Part shown: in pieces, positions 63,438-64,000 of the stretch
Position numbering within the stretch: position 1 is the first letter of the stretch
Layout: every line of letters starts with the position of its first letter
Assembly: GCF_001421505.1 (NCBI RefSeq)
Contig: NZ_LMKL01000004.1
Location: 507,003 to 571,002, forward strand
Length of the DNA stretch: 64,000 bases
Reading direction: 5' to 3'
Source of the DNA: Sphingomonas sp. Leaf17
Lineage (GTDB): Bacteria > Pseudomonadota > Alphaproteobacteria > Sphingomonadales > Sphingomonadaceae
Translations under genes and position numbers: made by a program
The notes under the pieces: model-generated
The model's database searches: none
The model's input: the letters and a program-made list of their open reading frames with translations, nothing else
Told to the model about the DNA's origin: nothing

Positions 63438-64000
63438 ATGACCGATCAGACTCCGCCTGAAAGCCCGAAGCTTCGCCTCTTCACCTCCCCCTCTGCCTTC
63501 CCCAACCCACAGCGCCTGCGCATCTTTCTGCACGAAAAGGGCATTGCCGATCGCTTCGACGAGCAGGTCTACGACATGTCCCCGGTCGGCGAGCAGCGGC
63601 AGTGGAAGCATCTCAAGATGAACCCCTGGGGCGAGACCCCGACGCTCCAGCTTGCCGACGGTAGCTTCATCTCGGAAACCGCGGCCGTCGTCCGTTATCT
63701 TGACCAGGCATTTTCGGGTCGCCGGATCATGGGCGAGACCCCGGAGGAACAAGGCCTGGACGCGATGTGGGACAACCGCGTCTGGGTGCACATCCTTTAC
63801 CGCATCACCACCGCGTTCCATGTCCTGCATCAGGGGCTAGGTCCCAAGCTCGAGCTGACTGCCAACGCCGCTTGGGGCGAGCATTGTCGCAAGGAAGCGC
63901 TAGCGCATACCGCGCTGGTGGACCGGCATCTGGCCGATGGCCGCGACTGGCTGCTCGGCGGCGACGAGCCAACCTTCTCCGACATCACGCTGGCGACGGC
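63438..64000 (+). CDS. Glutathione S-transferase, 3' end cut by window edge
   Basis: At least 187 residues from ATG 63438; no stop before the right edge. N-terminal thioredoxin-like domain (LRLFTSPSAFPNPQRLRIFLHEKGI, with NPWGETPTLQLADG and the glutathione-binding SETAAVVRYL), then helical C-terminal domain with LLGGDEPTFSDITLA, the N-capping box of GSTs. Divergent from tetR. Substrate unknown. Confidence 0.93.
   Translation, partial: MTDQTPPESPKLRLFTSPSAFPNPQRLRIFLHEKGIADRFDEQVYDMSPVGEQRQWKHLKMNPWGETPTLQLADGSFISETAAVVRYLDQAFSGRRIMGETPEEQGLDAMWDNRVWVHILYRITTAFHVLHQGLGPKLELTANAAWGEHCRKEALAHTALVDRHLADGRDWLLGGDEPTFSDITLAT

Overview
The window looks like high-GC chromosomal DNA of an alphaproteobacterium, most likely Sphingomonadales (Sphingomonas or a relative). 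The clues are the gene order dusB(nifR3)-ntrB-ntrC-ntrY-ntrX-hfq-hflX, a fused ispDF, an Hfq protein built from two Sm domains, and dense head-to-tail operons with 1-4 base overlaps. The taxon is inferred from family knowledge; no search was run.

Layout. (1) Positions 1-24762 are core genome: aspS (cut by the left edge), a PPK2-type polyphosphate kinase, beta-carbonic anhydrase, lipA, a RatA/COQ10-like protein, CinA C-terminal domain, a small secreted protein, ispDF, the dusB-ntrBCYX nitrogen/redox regulatory block, tandem-Sm hfq, hflX, mazG, and a long minus-strand run (aspartic protease, PhnP-like hydrolase, tatD, metG, holB, tmk, D,D-carboxypeptidase, rlpA, mltB). (2) Positions 24858-25102 hold tRNA-Ser(UGA) and tRNA-Pro(UGG). 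(3) From 25103 to 60595 lies a genomic island of about 35.5 kb. The last 25 bases of tRNA-Pro (25078-25102) recur exactly at 60571-60595, and a tyrosine integrase starts right beside the tRNA. (4) A second, related integrase begins 48 bases after the distal repeat, so a second element or a remnant sits in tandem. It is followed by a TetR regulator and a glutathione S-transferase cut by the right edge.

Island contents, left to right: integrase; a mobilisation/maintenance block (27.5-34.1 kb) with a MobA/MobL-like relaxase, an unknown protein, a DEDD exonuclease next to a diverged paralogue lacking its acidic residues, a repeat-rich noncoding region that looks like an origin or control site, a degenerate TraL/ParA-like NTPase, a small C-terminally anchored protein and a second HUH (Rep-like) protein. 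Then metal resistance (34.3-44.6 kb): a MerR-regulated CDF transporter, a CzcCBA pump, CzcD, and a CueR-like regulator facing a glutaredoxin-MauE gene and two small Cys-containing secreted proteins. Then redox and efflux genes (44.9-52.0 kb): nitroreductase, flavin monooxygenase, TetR, and an MFS-HlyD-NodT tripartite pump. A GH3 beta-glucosidase follows. Last comes a three-gene cassette (55.0-60.2 kb) of a PD-(D/E)XK-like protein, a RES-domain protein and a nuclease-like protein whose SEC-C zinc motif sits in frame just beyond a TGA stop.

The cassette next to the distal att repeat and the mobilisation block with its noncoding region are the best candidates for undescribed biology. No rRNA, CRISPR array or intact insertion sequence was seen.
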